A stretch of DNA of 64,000 nucleotides from Bradyrhizobium sp. Ec3.3 (lineage in GTDB: Bacteria; Pseudomonadota; Alphaproteobacteria; Rhizobiales; Xanthobacteraceae), in the NCBI RefSeq assembly GCF_000472925.1, contig NZ_AXAS01000044.1, forward strand, positions 1 through 64,000, read 5' to 3'. The notes beneath the pieces were generated by a model. That model saw nothing but the letters and a program-made list of their open reading frames with translations, was not told the origin of the DNA and did no database searches. Below are positions 44,817 to 53,488 of the stretch, one piece after another; the stretch's first letter is position 1, and every line of letters starts with the position of its first letter. A program made the translations under genes and the position numbers.

Positions 44817-46145
44817 TCAGAACGGGCTGACCGGCGCGAGCCGCCGGCCGTCGATCATGCGCTTGTGGCTGTAGGCGGCGGGATCGACCAGCGGTGTCGA
44901 GCCCGTCACGATATCGGCGGCAAGCTTGCCGGCCGCAGGCCCGATGCCAAAGCCGTGGCCGGAAAAGCCGGTCGCGAGGAAGAAGCCCGGCAGCGCCTCG
45001 ACGGGCGAGATCACCGGAATGGTATCGGGCGTGGTGTCGATCGTGCCGCCCCAGGCTTCGGCGATCTCGATGTCCTTCAACTCAGGGTTCGATTTGATCA
45101 GCGCTGATAGCGCCGAAGTGACCAGCGACATGTCGGGCTCGGGATCACGCACGCGCTCAGCCTCGAACGGTGACGGCTTGTCAAAACTCCAGCTCGTGCC
45201 GCGCATGATCTGGTCGAAGAACGACTTGCCAAACGACAGTTTCAGTCCGTTCTTGCGATGCTGATAGGTCGGCCAGAAGGTCCGCGCGTAACGGAAGAGA
45301 TCGGGCGACAGCTCCACCGTGCCGCGGTTGCGCACCGCGAGCGTAAAACCGCCGTCGAGGCGGCGGCGGATGCAGAAGAAGTCGGTTCCGAGCGCACCCG
45401 ACGTGATCTCCGGCCCCGGCGTGGTCCGGCACGCGGTGGCATTGACGAGACCGATCGGCAGCTCGATGCCATGGCGCCGGCAGAACAGCGACGACCACGC
45501 ACCGCCCGCAAGCAACACGGACTGTGCGCGGACGGTCCCCTTCTCGGTGACGACGGCGCTGACATGTCCGCCTTGGGTCTCGAGCCCGCGCGCGGCGCAG
45601 CCTTGATGGATGGTCACGCCGTGCTTGCGCGCGGCGACGGCGAGCGCGGGCACAGCCATCGACGGTTCGGCGCGTCCGTCGCTCGGCGTGTGCAGGCCGC
45701 CGACCCATTTGTCGGCATTGCCGGGCAGGCGCTCGGCGATCTCGGACGGCGTCAGGATCGTGGAGTGAACCTGCTGCTCGCGTGCAACGGCGGCCCAACG
45801 CTCCCAGCCGGCAAGCTCGTCCTTGCTCTTGGTCAGAAACAAGACGCCGGTGCGCCGGAAGCCGGCATCGACGCCGGCATCGTTCTGCATGTCCTCCCAC
45901 AGCCGCAGCGCCTCGCGCGCCAGCGGAATCTCCTCGCGGGCGCGGCCCTGCTGGCGGCACCAGCCCCAATTGCGGCTCGACTGCTCGGCGCCGACATGCC
46001 CCTTCTCGAGAAGCGCGACGGAATGTCCCTTCCTCGCCAGATGATAGGCCGCGGAGACACCGATGACGCCGCCCCCGATGACGACGATGTCTGCCTGCGC
46101 CGGCAGGCGTTCGTCGCTTGCTATACGGTTGAGCGGCGGGGACAT
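44817..46145 (-). CDS. FAD-dependent amine/amino-acid oxidoreductase (DadA-like)
   Basis: A 442-residue flavoenzyme of the DAAO/glycine oxidase/DadA family. FAD is bound by IVVIGGGVIGVSAAYHLARKGHSVALLEKG (about 20-50). The C-terminal GFSGHGFGIGPAAGKLAADIV completes the FAD site. EQSSRNWGWCRQQGR (about 54-68) fits the family's substrate and flavin contact loop. It should oxidise an amine or amino acid to imine and then a keto acid or aldehyde. It lies 43 bases after the DppC gene and before GhrA, inside the transport operon. The substrate is probably a peptide, opine or N-substituted amino acid. Confidence 0.85.
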   Translation of the reverse strand: MSPPLNRIASDERLPAQADIVVIGGGVIGVSAAYHLARKGHSVALLEKGHVGAEQSSRNWGWCRQQGRAREEIPLAREALRLWEDMQNDAGVDAGFRRTGVLFLTKSKDELAGWERWAAVAREQQVHSTILTPSEIAERLPGNADKWVGGLHTPSDGRAEPSMAVPALAVAARKHGVTIHQGCAARGLETQGGHVSAVVTEKGTVRAQSVLLAGGAWSSLFCRRHGIELPIGLVNATACRTTPGPEITSGALGTDFFCIRRRLDGGFTLAVRNRGTVELSPDLFRYARTFWPTYQHRKNGLKLSFGKSFFDQIMRGTSWSFDKPSPFEAERVRDPEPDMSLVTSALSALIKSNPELKDIEIAEAWGGTIDTTPDTIPVISPVEALPGFFLATGFSGHGFGIGPAAGKLAADIVTGSTPLVDPAAYSHKRMIDGRRLAPVSPF

Positions 46146-46188
46146 GGGACACTCCTGGTGTTCAGTTCGAGCGAAGCGGGTCTGCTCG

Positions 46189-47064
46189 TCATGGGATGTT
46201 CATTCGCGGATCGAGCGCGTCGCGCAAGCCGTCGCCGAGGAAGTTGAAGCTCGTCACCGCAAGCGTGATGGCGACGCCCGGCGCGATCGCAAGCCAGGGC
46301 GCGCTGGTGAGATAGATCTGGGCATTGTTGAGCATGTTGCCCCAGCTCGCTGCCGGCGGCTGGATGCCGTAGCCGAGATAGCTGACATAGGACTCCAGCA
46401 GGATCGCCTTGGCGACGTTCAGCGTCGCCGCCACCACGATCGGCGCGATCGCATTGGGCACCAGCTCACGGAACATGATGCGCAGGTTCGAGGAGCCGAA
46501 GGCGACGGCGGCAATCGCGAATTCACGCTCGCGCAGCGAACGGACCTGGGCCTCGACGACGCGGGCGACCGCCATCCAGGCGGTCGCCGCGATCAGCACG
46601 GTGGTGGTGACGAGGCCCGGCTCGGTGAGTGCCGCAAGCGCCAGCAGAAGAAAGATCGTCGGGAAGCACAGCACCGCGTCGACGAGCCGCATCAGCACCG
46701 CGCCAATGACGCCACCATAAAAGCCGGCGAACGCGCCGACGACGATGCCGACGGCCATTGCGATCACCATCGCAACGATTCCGATCGAGAGCGACACCCG
46801 CCCGCCCATCATCAACCGCGCCAGCACGTCGCGGCCGAGCTCGTCCGTGCCGAGGATATGCGCGCCCGACAGTGGCGGCGCGAACCGTTTCAGCACGTCG
46901 ATATAGGTGTCGTCGAACGGCAGAAGATAAGGGCCGAATGCCGAGCCGAGGACGAGGATGAGAATGATGATGGCGCCTGCCAGCGCAAGCCGGTGGCGAC
47001 GGAAGCGCAGCCAGGCGGCGTGAGCGGGCGCGGGCTGGGCGATCTGCATGGCGGCTGTGCTCAT
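46189..47064 (-). CDS. dipeptide-type ABC permease (DppC)
   Basis: A 291-residue inner-membrane permease with the N-terminal OppC/DppC helix (about 25-45), then a five- to six-helix BPD_transp_1 core. LGTDELGRDVLARLMMGGRVSLSIG is the DppC hallmark, and the EAA loop is close to FRELVPNAIAPIVV. The ATG at 47064 is two bases after the DppB stop, and the open frame upstream to 47787 is not coding. It pairs with DppB as the transmembrane pore. Confidence 0.93.
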   Translation of the reverse strand: MSTAAMQIAQPAPAHAAWLRFRRHRLALAGAIIILILVLGSAFGPYLLPFDDTYIDVLKRFAPPLSGAHILGTDELGRDVLARLMMGGRVSLSIGIVAMVIAMAVGIVVGAFAGFYGGVIGAVLMRLVDAVLCFPTIFLLLALAALTEPGLVTTTVLIAATAWMAVARVVEAQVRSLREREFAIAAVAFGSSNLRIMFRELVPNAIAPIVVAATLNVAKAILLESYVSYLGYGIQPPAASWGNMLNNAQIYLTSAPWLAIAPGVAITLAVTSFNFLGDGLRDALDPRMNIP

Positions 47065-47066
47065 CG

Positions 47067-48017
47067 CTATCCGACCCGGATGCGCGGATCGACGACGGCA
47101 TAGAGGATGTCGGCGATGAGAGAGCCGATCAACACCATCGTCGCAGAGAACATCAAGATGCCCATCACCACCGGATAGTCGCGATAGCCGATGGAATCGA
47201 GGAACAGGCGGCCCATGCCGGGCCAGGTGAACACGGTCTCGGCGACCAGCGCGCCGCCGAGCAGAGTCGGAAACTGAAGGCCGGCTACCGTGATCATCGG
47301 CAGCAGCGCGTTGCGCAAGGCGTGCAGCGTAAGGATGCGCCATTCGGGCATGCCCTTGGCACGCGCGGTGCGGATGTAGTCCTGATTGATCACCTCGAGC
47401 ATGGAGGAGCGCATGAAGCGTCCCCACATCGCGGTCTCGACCAGCGCCAGCACCATGGCCGGAGCGATCAGGTGATGCAGAAGATCGAGGAAGGAGCCGT
47501 CCCCGATGGTCTGCCGATCGCCGGAGGGAAGCCAGCCGAGCTTGACAGAGAAAACATAGATGGTGACGAGCCCGAACCAGAAGGTCGGGATCGACAGCGC
47601 GACCATGGCGCCGACGGTTGCGAGCGTATCGAACAGCGAATAGCGGCGCAGCGCGCCAAGTACACCGATCCAGCAGCCGAGCAGAACGGCGATGATGGTT
47701 GCGGTCGCCATCAGCTCGAAGGTGGCACCAAGATGCGAGCCGATGACTGATAGCACCACCTCGCCGTCGCGATAGGAGCGCCCCCAATCGCCTTTCAGCA
47801 TGCGGCCGAACCAGTCGAGATACTGTATCGGCAGCGGACGATCGAGCCCTAGCTGGCGAGCGACGCGGTCGAGGTCCTCCTGCGTCATTTGCGCGGAGGC
47901 CGCAAATTGCGAGAGCGGGCCGCCTGGCGCCAGATGCAGCATCGCAAAGCCGAGCGCGGAGACGATCACCAGCAGCATCATCGCCTGCGCCAGGCGATTG
48001 GCGACGTAACGGGCCAT
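47067..48017 (-). CDS. dipeptide-type ABC permease (DppB)
   Basis: A 316-residue inner-membrane permease of the OppB/DppB type with six helices. The N-terminal region reads YVANRLAQAMMLLVIVSALGFAMLHLAPG, and DYIRTARAKGMPEWRIL with LRNALLPMITV is the EAA loop that contacts the ATPase. It follows the binding-protein gene after 27 bases and precedes DppC after two. The length is standard. Confidence 0.94.
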   Translation of the reverse strand: MARYVANRLAQAMMLLVIVSALGFAMLHLAPGGPLSQFAASAQMTQEDLDRVARQLGLDRPLPIQYLDWFGRMLKGDWGRSYRDGEVVLSVIGSHLGATFELMATATIIAVLLGCWIGVLGALRRYSLFDTLATVGAMVALSIPTFWFGLVTIYVFSVKLGWLPSGDRQTIGDGSFLDLLHHLIAPAMVLALVETAMWGRFMRSSMLEVINQDYIRTARAKGMPEWRILTLHALRNALLPMITVAGLQFPTLLGGALVAETVFTWPGMGRLFLDSIGYRDYPVVMGILMFSATMVLIGSLIADILYAVVDPRIRVG

Positions 48018-48044
48018 CTCAGGCGATCCCGCAGGCCGGATCCA

Positions 48045-49736
48045 TCACGCCCAGTACCATTCGCGGATATTCCAGCAGTTGATCGAGGTGTTGATGTTGG
48101 GACGGAAGCCCTGCAGCCCCTCCTTGACGCCCTCGGCAATGAACCCCTGGAACAGCGGCAGGATGGCGAGATCGTTGCGGATGAGCTTTTGCAGATCGCC
48201 GTAGGTGGTCTTGCGCTGCGCCAGATCGAACTGCTTGGCGCCCTCGGCAAGGAGACGGTCGGCCTCCGCGCTCTGGTACTGATAGGTATTGTAACCGCGG
48301 CCGCCCTTGGCGGGAATGGCGCCGGACCCGAAGCGCGGCGTCACGTCGGGATCGCTGCCCAGCATGAAGTTAACGGACACCAGCACCGAATTGAATTTCG
48401 ACTGCTGCCAGTAATCACCCCAGATCACCGCAGCCGGCATGTTGTTCACGCGCATGGCGGCGCCGATCGCCCGCCAATCCTGGATCAGGAGCTGCTGGGT
48501 CTGCTCGCGCACGGCATTGCCAGATGTCGTCGAGTTGGTGAATTCGAGCTTGACGCCGCCCTTCTCGCGAACGCCACCGGAGCCGCGGACCCATCCGGCG
48601 GCATCGAGCAGCGCATTGGCCTTGGCCGGATCGTAGCTGTGCTGCGGCAGGCCTTGCTGGAACGACCAGGCCTGCTGCGGCACGAAGCTTTCGGTCAGCG
48701 TCGGCAGGCCGTAGTTGAGCGCTTCGATGATCGCCTTCTTGTTGATCGCGAGGTAAAGCGCCTCGCGCACCGTGCGATCGGCGAACGGGCCGAATTCCAG
48801 GTTGGGCGCAATATGCTCCACCGAGGACGTCGAGGAGACGAAGATCTTCCGCCCCTTCAGCGTCTTCGCCTCCTGCACGAAGTTCGGCTGGATGCCCTGC
48901 AGGCCGGTGTAGTCGACCTGACCAGTGCGGAATTGCGTGTAGAGAACGGTGAGGTCGGGGATGTATTTGAAGACCACACGTTCGAGGTACGGCCCCTTGC
49001 CGTGGTAGCCGGCATAGGCATTGAGCAGAATATGGTCGCCCGGCACGCGCTCGCCCCAGCGGAACGGTCCGGTTCCGACCGGCGCATTGTGGAACGGCGA
49101 GGCGTTCGGATCGGACACTTTCTCCAGGATGTGCTTGGGCACGATGAAAGTCAGCGATCCCAGGATCGACATGTAGGGCGAATACGGCCGCTCCATGCGC
49201 CAGTGAATCTCGTCGGGCGCGACGACCGTGATGTCCTTCACCAGGCTGTGGCCAACGCGGCTGCGCGCACGAAAGTCCGGATTGTTGTTCAGCTCAAGCG
49301 AGAACTTCACATCCTCCGCCGTGAACGGCGTGCCGTCGTGCCACTTCACGTCGTTGCGCAGCTTGACCTTCCAGGTCAGCCCGTCGGCCGACAGCCCGCC
49401 ATTCTCGATTGAAGGGACTTCGCGAGCGAGATCGGGAACGAACTTGCCGTCGGGATCGATGAACCAGAGCGGCGAGAACACTTGCCACCAAACGCCCTGA
49501 TCGACCTCGATGCTGGGCATCAGGGGATGAAAGACGGTCGGCTCCTGCGACAGTGCCGCGATCACCTGCCCGCGCGGCTTGTCCGGCGGATTGGTCGGAC
49601 GTTCGGTTTGCGCGAAAGCCGTGCCTGAAAGGCCCCATCCGGCGGCTGCGCTCGCGCCAAACTGGATGAACTGGCGGCGGTTCGGGATGCCGGAACGCAG
49701 TGCTGGAACGCCGAACTTGCCGGTCTCGCCTGCCAT
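48045..49736 (-). CDS. ABC substrate-binding protein, dipeptide/opine type
   Basis: A 563-residue periplasmic binding protein of the SBP family 5. A Tat-type signal, NRRQFIQFGASAAAGWGLSG (about 19-38), suggests export in folded form, with cleavage after AFA. The lobes show WKVKLRNDVKWHDGTPFTAEDVKFSLE and HIAPNLEFGPFADRTVREALYLAINK, typical of this family, which binds peptides, opines, nickel or sugars. The ATG at 49736 has GGAGAG upstream. It is the first gene of the operon and diverges from the XRE-cupin regulator. Confidence 0.92.
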   Translation of the reverse strand: MAGETGKFGVPALRSGIPNRRQFIQFGASAAAGWGLSGTAFAQTERPTNPPDKPRGQVIAALSQEPTVFHPLMPSIEVDQGVWWQVFSPLWFIDPDGKFVPDLAREVPSIENGGLSADGLTWKVKLRNDVKWHDGTPFTAEDVKFSLELNNNPDFRARSRVGHSLVKDITVVAPDEIHWRMERPYSPYMSILGSLTFIVPKHILEKVSDPNASPFHNAPVGTGPFRWGERVPGDHILLNAYAGYHGKGPYLERVVFKYIPDLTVLYTQFRTGQVDYTGLQGIQPNFVQEAKTLKGRKIFVSSTSSVEHIAPNLEFGPFADRTVREALYLAINKKAIIEALNYGLPTLTESFVPQQAWSFQQGLPQHSYDPAKANALLDAAGWVRGSGGVREKGGVKLEFTNSTTSGNAVREQTQQLLIQDWRAIGAAMRVNNMPAAVIWGDYWQQSKFNSVLVSVNFMLGSDPDVTPRFGSGAIPAKGGRGYNTYQYQSAEADRLLAEGAKQFDLAQRKTTYGDLQKLIRNDLAILPLFQGFIAEGVKEGLQGFRPNINTSINCWNIREWYWA

Positions 49737-49820
49737 GACCACTCTCCGATTCTCGCGCACGGCACCCTCTCCCGCGCCCCGTGACCCGGCAAAGGGACAG
49801 GAGTGGGCTTTAGTGCTTCT

Positions 49821-49840
49821 AAATTATTCGAACGAAATTT
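49821..49840. promoter_or_regulatory. near-palindrome between ABC operon and regulator
   Basis: AAATTATTCGAACGAAATTT is a 20-base near-palindrome (TTCG-AA-CGAA core) in the AT-rich 210-bp divergent region. It is a candidate operator for the XRE-cupin regulator. It is about 85 bp from the binding-protein gene and 107 bp from the regulator gene. Confidence 0.45.
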
Positions 49841-49946
49841 CATCACGGCTAAATACACCTGTCAATCGCATTGCTAGTATGCGTCACATTTTCAATCCGA
49901 CTGAACTGCGCCTGATGATGCGGCGAGATGATGCAGGAGAGCAATA

Positions 49947-50576
49947 ATGGCTGGGCGCGGCGAGACGAGCATTCCGAACAACGCCCCGATCGACAGCGAC
50001 GAGGCGGTCGACCAGCGTCTCGGCGAGACCGTGCGCCTGCTTCGTCAGCGCGCCGGCCTCTCGATCCAGGACGTCGCCAATCGCACGGGCCTCTCCACCG
50101 GCATGATCAGCCAGCTCGAACGCGCGCGCGCCATGCCGTCGGTGCGCACACTGCGCCTGCTCAGCATCGCGCTGGACGTGCCGATCTCCTATTTCTTCGA
50201 GACCAGCGATCCCAGCGAGGCACCGCGCTACATCGTGCGCAAGAACAGCCGGCGGCTGCTTCGGCTCACTGCCAGCGGCGTCGTCAAGGAAGCGCTGACA
50301 CCGGAAGGGAAAGGCCAACTCGAACTCTATGAGCTCACGCTCAACCCTGGCGGCTCGTCGGGCACCGACTTCTTCCAGCACACCGGCGAGAAGGCGGGCT
50401 ACATATTGTCCGGCAGCCTGCGGCTATGGCTCGACAATCAGGCCCATCTGCTCGAGGCCGGAGACAGCTTCCGCTTCCCGAGCATCGTGCCGCACATGTT
50501 CGACAACCCGACGCAGCAGGTGGCGCGGGTGATCTGGGTGACGACGCTGCGCCAGACCGATCCGCCGGCCGGTTGA
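49947..50576 (+). CDS. XRE-cupin transcriptional regulator
   Basis: A 209-residue regulator with an XRE helix-turn-helix (about 24-78) and a C-terminal cupin (about 125-200). Landmarks are LSIQDVANRTGLSTGMISQLERARAMPSVRTL and HTGEKAGYILSGSLRLWLDNQAHLLEAGDSFRFPSIVPHMFDNP. Such PuuR/HipB-like proteins sense small metabolites through the cupin and often control amine or amino acid catabolism. It diverges from the ABC-FAD oxidoreductase operon, which it probably represses. An AT-rich near-palindrome lies between them. Confidence 0.88.
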   Translation: MAGRGETSIPNNAPIDSDEAVDQRLGETVRLLRQRAGLSIQDVANRTGLSTGMISQLERARAMPSVRTLRLLSIALDVPISYFFETSDPSEAPRYIVRKNSRRLLRLTASGVVKEALTPEGKGQLELYELTLNPGGSSGTDFFQHTGEKAGYILSGSLRLWLDNQAHLLEAGDSFRFPSIVPHMFDNPTQQVARVIWVTTLRQTDPPAG

Positions 50577-50722
50577 GGCCGTTGTGCAAGCACCTCATGA
50601 GCTCTGCGCGCCTCGCCGATGCGCACACGGCATAGCCGTGAAGACGGCGTAACACCGCATCCTCGACAATCTTCCCGCTCCCACAAGATTCTTAGCGGGC
50701 CCAACCCCAGATTGTTGATTTG

Positions 50723-50736
50723 AAACGGTTCCGTTT
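50723..50736. promoter_or_regulatory. AAACGG-TT-CCGTTT palindrome
   Basis: A 14-base inverted repeat with perfect six-base arms lies 59 bp upstream of the molybdenum-hydroxylase small-subunit gene. It may be the operator of the seven-gene operon that follows. No regulator for it is in the window. Confidence 0.45.
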
Positions 50737-50794
50737 GCCGGACAGATTGCGCGCCTTGGGCCTCATCGGTGGATGGGCCAATCAGGGGACTGCG

Positions 50795-51244
50795 ATGGCA
50801 AACCTTACGATCAACGGTAAATCAATCACTGTCGACGTCGAGCCGGATACGCCTCTCTTGTGGGCGATCCGCGAGAATGTCGGCCTTACCGGCACCAAAT
50901 ATGGCTGCGGCATCGCGCAATGCGGCGCCTGCACGGTTCACATCGACGGCGTCGCCGCCCGCTCCTGCGGCGTCGCGGTCAGCGAAGCCGAAGGCAAGCA
51001 GATCACCACGATCGAGGGGCTGGCGAGCGGCGCTACGTTGCACAAGGTGCAGCAGGCGTGGATCGCCCATGACGTTCCGCAATGCGGCTATTGCCAGAGC
51101 GGCATGATCATGGCGGTTGCGGCGCTGCTCAAGGAGAAGCCGAAACCGACCGACGCCGATATCGACGAGGCCATCACCAATATCTGCCGCTGCGGCACCT
51201 TCCAGCAGGTGCGCGAAGCGATCCACACGATCGCGAACGCTTGA
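50795..51244 (+). CDS. 2Fe-2S subunit of a molybdenum hydroxylase (IorA-like)
   Basis: A 149-residue protein with two 2Fe-2S clusters, as in the small subunits of xanthine-dehydrogenase-family enzymes. The plant-ferredoxin-type motif is CGIAQCGAC plus a later Cys, and the second cluster uses CGYC and CRCG. It passes electrons from the molybdenum site to an acceptor. The ATG at 50795 has AGGGGA upstream. It is followed after 10 bases by the large subunit. It has no signal and would be exported along with its partner. Confidence 0.92.
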   Translation: MANLTINGKSITVDVEPDTPLLWAIRENVGLTGTKYGCGIAQCGACTVHIDGVAARSCGVAVSEAEGKQITTIEGLASGATLHKVQQAWIAHDVPQCGYCQSGMIMAVAALLKEKPKPTDADIDEAITNICRCGTFQQVREAIHTIANA

Positions 51245-51254
51245 GGAGGCGGCC

Positions 51255-53441
51255 ATGAACAAGTACGTTTCGCCCGCAATGAATCGCCGTGCCTTCGTCA
51301 TCGGCACCGCCGCAGTCAGCGCCGGCCTTGCGCTCGGCCTCGACATCCCCTTCGGCAGACCGGCCGTGGTCCGCGCCGCCGACGGCTCGCCCGAAGTCAA
51401 CGCTTGGGTCGTGGTGCGGCCCGACGACACCGTGGTGATCCGCATCGCCCGCTCCGAGATGGGCCAGGGCTCACTCACCGGCCTTGCGCAGCTCGTCGCC
51501 GAGGAGCTCGAATGCGACTGGTCGAAGGTGACGACCGAATATCCGACACCCGGCCAGAGCGTCGCCCGCAAGCGCGTCTGGGGCGACTTCTCGACCGGCG
51601 GCAGCCGCGGCATCCGCTCCTCGCAAGACTATGTCCGCAAGGGCGGCGCCACCGCGCGCATGATGCTGATCCAGGCCGCGGCCAATGAATGGAAAGTGCC
51701 GGCGTCCGAATGCACGGCCGCCAAGAGCGTCATCACCCACACGCCGTCGGGCCGGACCACGACTTACGGCAAGGTCGCGGAGGCCGCCGCGAAGCTGACG
51801 CCGCCCGCCGAGGTCAAGCTGAAGGATCCCAAGGACTGGACCATCGCAGGCAAAGGTGTGAGCCGGCTCGACACCGCCGACAAGACCACCGGCGCGATGA
51901 CCTACGGCATCGACGTCAAGCTGCCGGGCATGCTGAACGCCGCGATCAAGGACTGCCCAGTGTTCGGCGGCAAGGTGAAGAGCTTTGACGAGGCCAAGAT
52001 CGCGGGCATGAAGGGCGTCAAGAAGGTCGTCAGGGTCGGCGATAGCGCGGTCGCGGTCGTCGCCGATACCTGGTGGCACGCCAAGACCGCGCTGGAAGCG
52101 CTGCCGATCGTCTGGGACGAGGGCGACAACGCGAAGGTCTCCAGCGAGTCGATTGCGAAGTGGCTGGCCGAGGGCCTCGACAACGAGCAGCCGGCCTATG
52201 TCGGCAACAAGAACGGCGACGCCAAAGCGGCGATTGCCGGCGCCGCCAAGAAGATCGAGGCGGTCTACAACTATCCCTACCAGAACCACGCCACCATGGA
52301 GCCGATGAACGCCACCGCGCTCTACACGGCGGACAAATGCGAGGTCTGGTGCGGCACGCAGAATGGCGAGGCCGCCTTCGCGGCGGTGCTGGAAGCCTCA
52401 GGCCTGCCGGCAGAGAAGTGCGACGTGCACAAGCTGATGCTCGGCGGCGGCTTCGGTCGGCGCGGCCAGACCGACTATGTCCGCCAGGCGGTCGCAATCG
52501 CCAGGCAGATGCCGGGAACGCCGATCAAGCTGTTGTGGTCGCGCGAAGAGGACATGGCGCACGGTAGGTATCACCCGATCACCCAGTGCAAGATGACCGG
52601 CGCGTTCGATGCCGACAACAATCTGGTCGCGCTGCACTACCGCCTGTCCGGGCAGTCGATCCTGTTCTCGCTCCGCCCCGAGGCGCTGCAAAACGGCATG
52701 GACCCGGCCGCGTTCCAGGGCGTCGCCCAGTCCGGCGAAGCCGCGTTCGGCTACTCCGTGCCGAACCTCCTGATCGAGCATGCGATGCGCAACCCGCACG
52801 TTCCGCCCGGATTCTGGCGCGGCGTCAACGTCAATCACAACGCGATCTACATGGAATGCTTCATGGACGAGCTGGCCCATGCCGCAGGCCAGGACCCGCT
52901 CGAATTCCGCCGCAAGCTGATGGGCAGTCATCCCAAGCATCTGGCGGTGCTCAATGCCGTGGCCGGGAAGATCGGCTGGAGCAAGCCGGCGCCGCAGGGC
53001 GTCTATCGCGGCATCGCGCAGGTCATGGGTTATGGCAGCTATGTTGCCGGCGCCGCCGAAATCTCGGTGACCGACGGCAGCAAGATCAAGGTGCATCGTA
53101 TCGTGGCCTCCACCGATCCCGGCTACGTCGTCAATCCGGCGCAGGTGGAACGCCAGATCGCGGGCTCTTTCGTCTTTGGCCTCAGCGCGCTCTTCTATGG
53201 CGGCTGCACCGTGAAGGACGGACGCATCGAGCAGAGCAACTTCGACACCTACAACTCGATGCGCATCAACGAGATGCCGAAGGTGGAAGCGGTGATGGTG
53301 CCGAGCGGCGGGTTCTGGGGCGGTGTCGGCGAGCCGACCATCGGGGTTGCCGCACCTGCGGTGCTCAACGCCTATTTCGCAGCGACGGGAAAACGCATCC
53401 GATCGGTGCCGCTGCGCGACCAGAACATCTCCTTCGCTTAA
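51255..53441 (+). CDS. Tat-exported molybdenum-cofactor subunit (IorB-like)
   Basis: A 728-residue large subunit of a xanthine-dehydrogenase-family hydroxylase, close to the isoquinoline 1-oxidoreductase beta subunit. A Tat signal (NRRAFVIGTAAVSAGLAL, about 10-27) sends it to the periplasm. Landmarks of molybdopterin-cytosine-dinucleotide binding are MGQGSLTGLAQLVAEEL, LGGGFGRRGQ and GFWRGVN, and the catalytic Glu lies in GGVGEPTIG near the C-terminus. The enzyme would hydroxylate an aldehyde or N-heterocycle and hand electrons to a periplasmic acceptor. In other bacteria these enzymes pair with cytochromes c; here the flavoprotein and Sox genes follow in the same direction. Confidence 0.88.
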   Translation: MNKYVSPAMNRRAFVIGTAAVSAGLALGLDIPFGRPAVVRAADGSPEVNAWVVVRPDDTVVIRIARSEMGQGSLTGLAQLVAEELECDWSKVTTEYPTPGQSVARKRVWGDFSTGGSRGIRSSQDYVRKGGATARMMLIQAAANEWKVPASECTAAKSVITHTPSGRTTTYGKVAEAAAKLTPPAEVKLKDPKDWTIAGKGVSRLDTADKTTGAMTYGIDVKLPGMLNAAIKDCPVFGGKVKSFDEAKIAGMKGVKKVVRVGDSAVAVVADTWWHAKTALEALPIVWDEGDNAKVSSESIAKWLAEGLDNEQPAYVGNKNGDAKAAIAGAAKKIEAVYNYPYQNHATMEPMNATALYTADKCEVWCGTQNGEAAFAAVLEASGLPAEKCDVHKLMLGGGFGRRGQTDYVRQAVAIARQMPGTPIKLLWSREEDMAHGRYHPITQCKMTGAFDADNNLVALHYRLSGQSILFSLRPEALQNGMDPAAFQGVAQSGEAAFGYSVPNLLIEHAMRNPHVPPGFWRGVNVNHNAIYMECFMDELAHAAGQDPLEFRRKLMGSHPKHLAVLNAVAGKIGWSKPAPQGVYRGIAQVMGYGSYVAGAAEISVTDGSKIKVHRIVASTDPGYVVNPAQVERQIAGSFVFGLSALFYGGCTVKDGRIEQSNFDTYNSMRINEMPKVEAVMVPSGGFWGGVGEPTIGVAAPAVLNAYFAATGKRIRSVPLRDQNISFA

Positions 53442-53488
53442 GCAAGGTGCAGCTGCGGCGGCCCACGGGCCGCCGCAGCATCTTCCGG

